NCBI RefSeq assembly: GCF_001303895.1
Contig: NZ_LJSD01000065.1
Coordinates: forward strand, 1 to 58,388
DNA from: Mesorhizobium sp. 1M-11
Lineage (GTDB): Bacteria > Pseudomonadota > Alphaproteobacteria > Rhizobiales > Rhizobiaceae
Reading direction: 5' to 3'
Length of the DNA stretch: 58,388 bases
Shown here: positions 58,274-58,388 of the stretch, piece after piece
Position numbering within the stretch: the stretch's first letter is position 1
How the letters are laid out: each line of letters starts with the position of its first letter
The notes under the pieces: model-generated
What the model saw: the letters and a program-made list of their open reading frames with translations, nothing else
What the model was told of the DNA's origin: nothing
Database searches by the model: none
Translations under genes and position numbers: made by a program

Positions 58274-58388
58274 CCAAAACAAATGCCCCCGATGAAACCG
58301 AAGGCAGTGTGACAACCCTGCGTTACAGGGGTCCTTTTTGGACGCCGGTCACCCCTGAAACGGGGTCCTTATTCCACGCCGAAACACA

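Larger units (their letters stand above)
55910..58388. mobile_element. Complete IS21-family insertion sequence
   Basis: About 2,479 bases bounded by imperfect inverted ends: the left starts TGTCAATCGGCCTGGAAT, and the right, read inward, TGTGTTTCGGCGTGGAAT. Each end carries two copies of a GGACCC-containing repeat (55929-55934 and 55955-55960; 58329-58334 and 58363-58368 inverted), as is usual for multiple transposase sites in IS21. It holds istA and istB on the minus strand. It interrupts an M20 peptidase gene. The right end coincides with the window edge, so the target duplication cannot be checked. Confidence 0.88.

Overview
The window looks like a high-GC alphaproteobacterial chromosome, most probably Mesorhizobium or a close relative in the Rhizobiales. 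This is an inference from gene content, the trb-type mobile element, the GC-rich coding style and the dense palindromic intergenic repeats. No taxonomic marker gene is present.

Positions 1-6053 are the end of an integrative conjugative element: the tail of a Trb/type IV secretion operon (trbL end, trbF, trbG, trbI, a DUF2274 gene), three small genes of which one is an HTH regulator, and a large serine recombinase. The recombinase frame runs into, and stops inside, the 3' end of a tRNA-Arg(CCG) gene (6024-6100, minus), which marks the element boundary. From there on the content is chromosomal.

Positions 6241-21014 hold a co-directional minus-strand amide-utilisation block. In transcription order it is: NCS1 permease, alpha/beta hydrolase, amide sensor AmiC, ANTAR antiterminator AmiR, Urt/Fmd-type ABC transporter (binding protein, two permeases, two ATPases), aliphatic amidase AmiE, MoxR-type ATPase, VWA protein, XRE regulator. 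Directly after amiR lies a two-hairpin ANTAR RNA target whose second hairpin competes with an intrinsic terminator. A related hairpin plus terminator lies in the leader of the NCS1 permease. AmiR therefore probably controls two leaders.

Positions 21511-31667 are mostly housekeeping: a diguanylate cyclase, an MFS exporter, a DMT transporter, a methyltransferase, a candidate small RNA with CCUCCC motifs, and the sugar-phosphate genes zwf, gnd, a HAD phosphatase and pgi. Positions 32003-36212 contain a MocR regulator, a non-pyrrolysine MttB-family methyltransferase and a DddQ-like cupin (DMSP lyase family), followed on the other strand by chrA. Positions 38161-44434 hold a phosphonate island: a LysR regulator divergent from a hydroxyethylphosphonate dehydrogenase-like enzyme, PhnA, PhnY and an OPA-type transporter. 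Together these could convert 2-hydroxyethylphosphonate to acetate and phosphate.

The remainder carries a MATE exporter, two GFA-family proteins, a second diguanylate cyclase, an ArsR/SRPBCC pair with a clear promoter-operator, a XylD-like sugar-acid dehydratase and a CoxG-like protein. The window ends with a complete IS21-family element (55910-58388) that has cut off an M20 peptidase gene. Several palindromic repeat families are scattered throughout, and one copy is translated as part of a permease.
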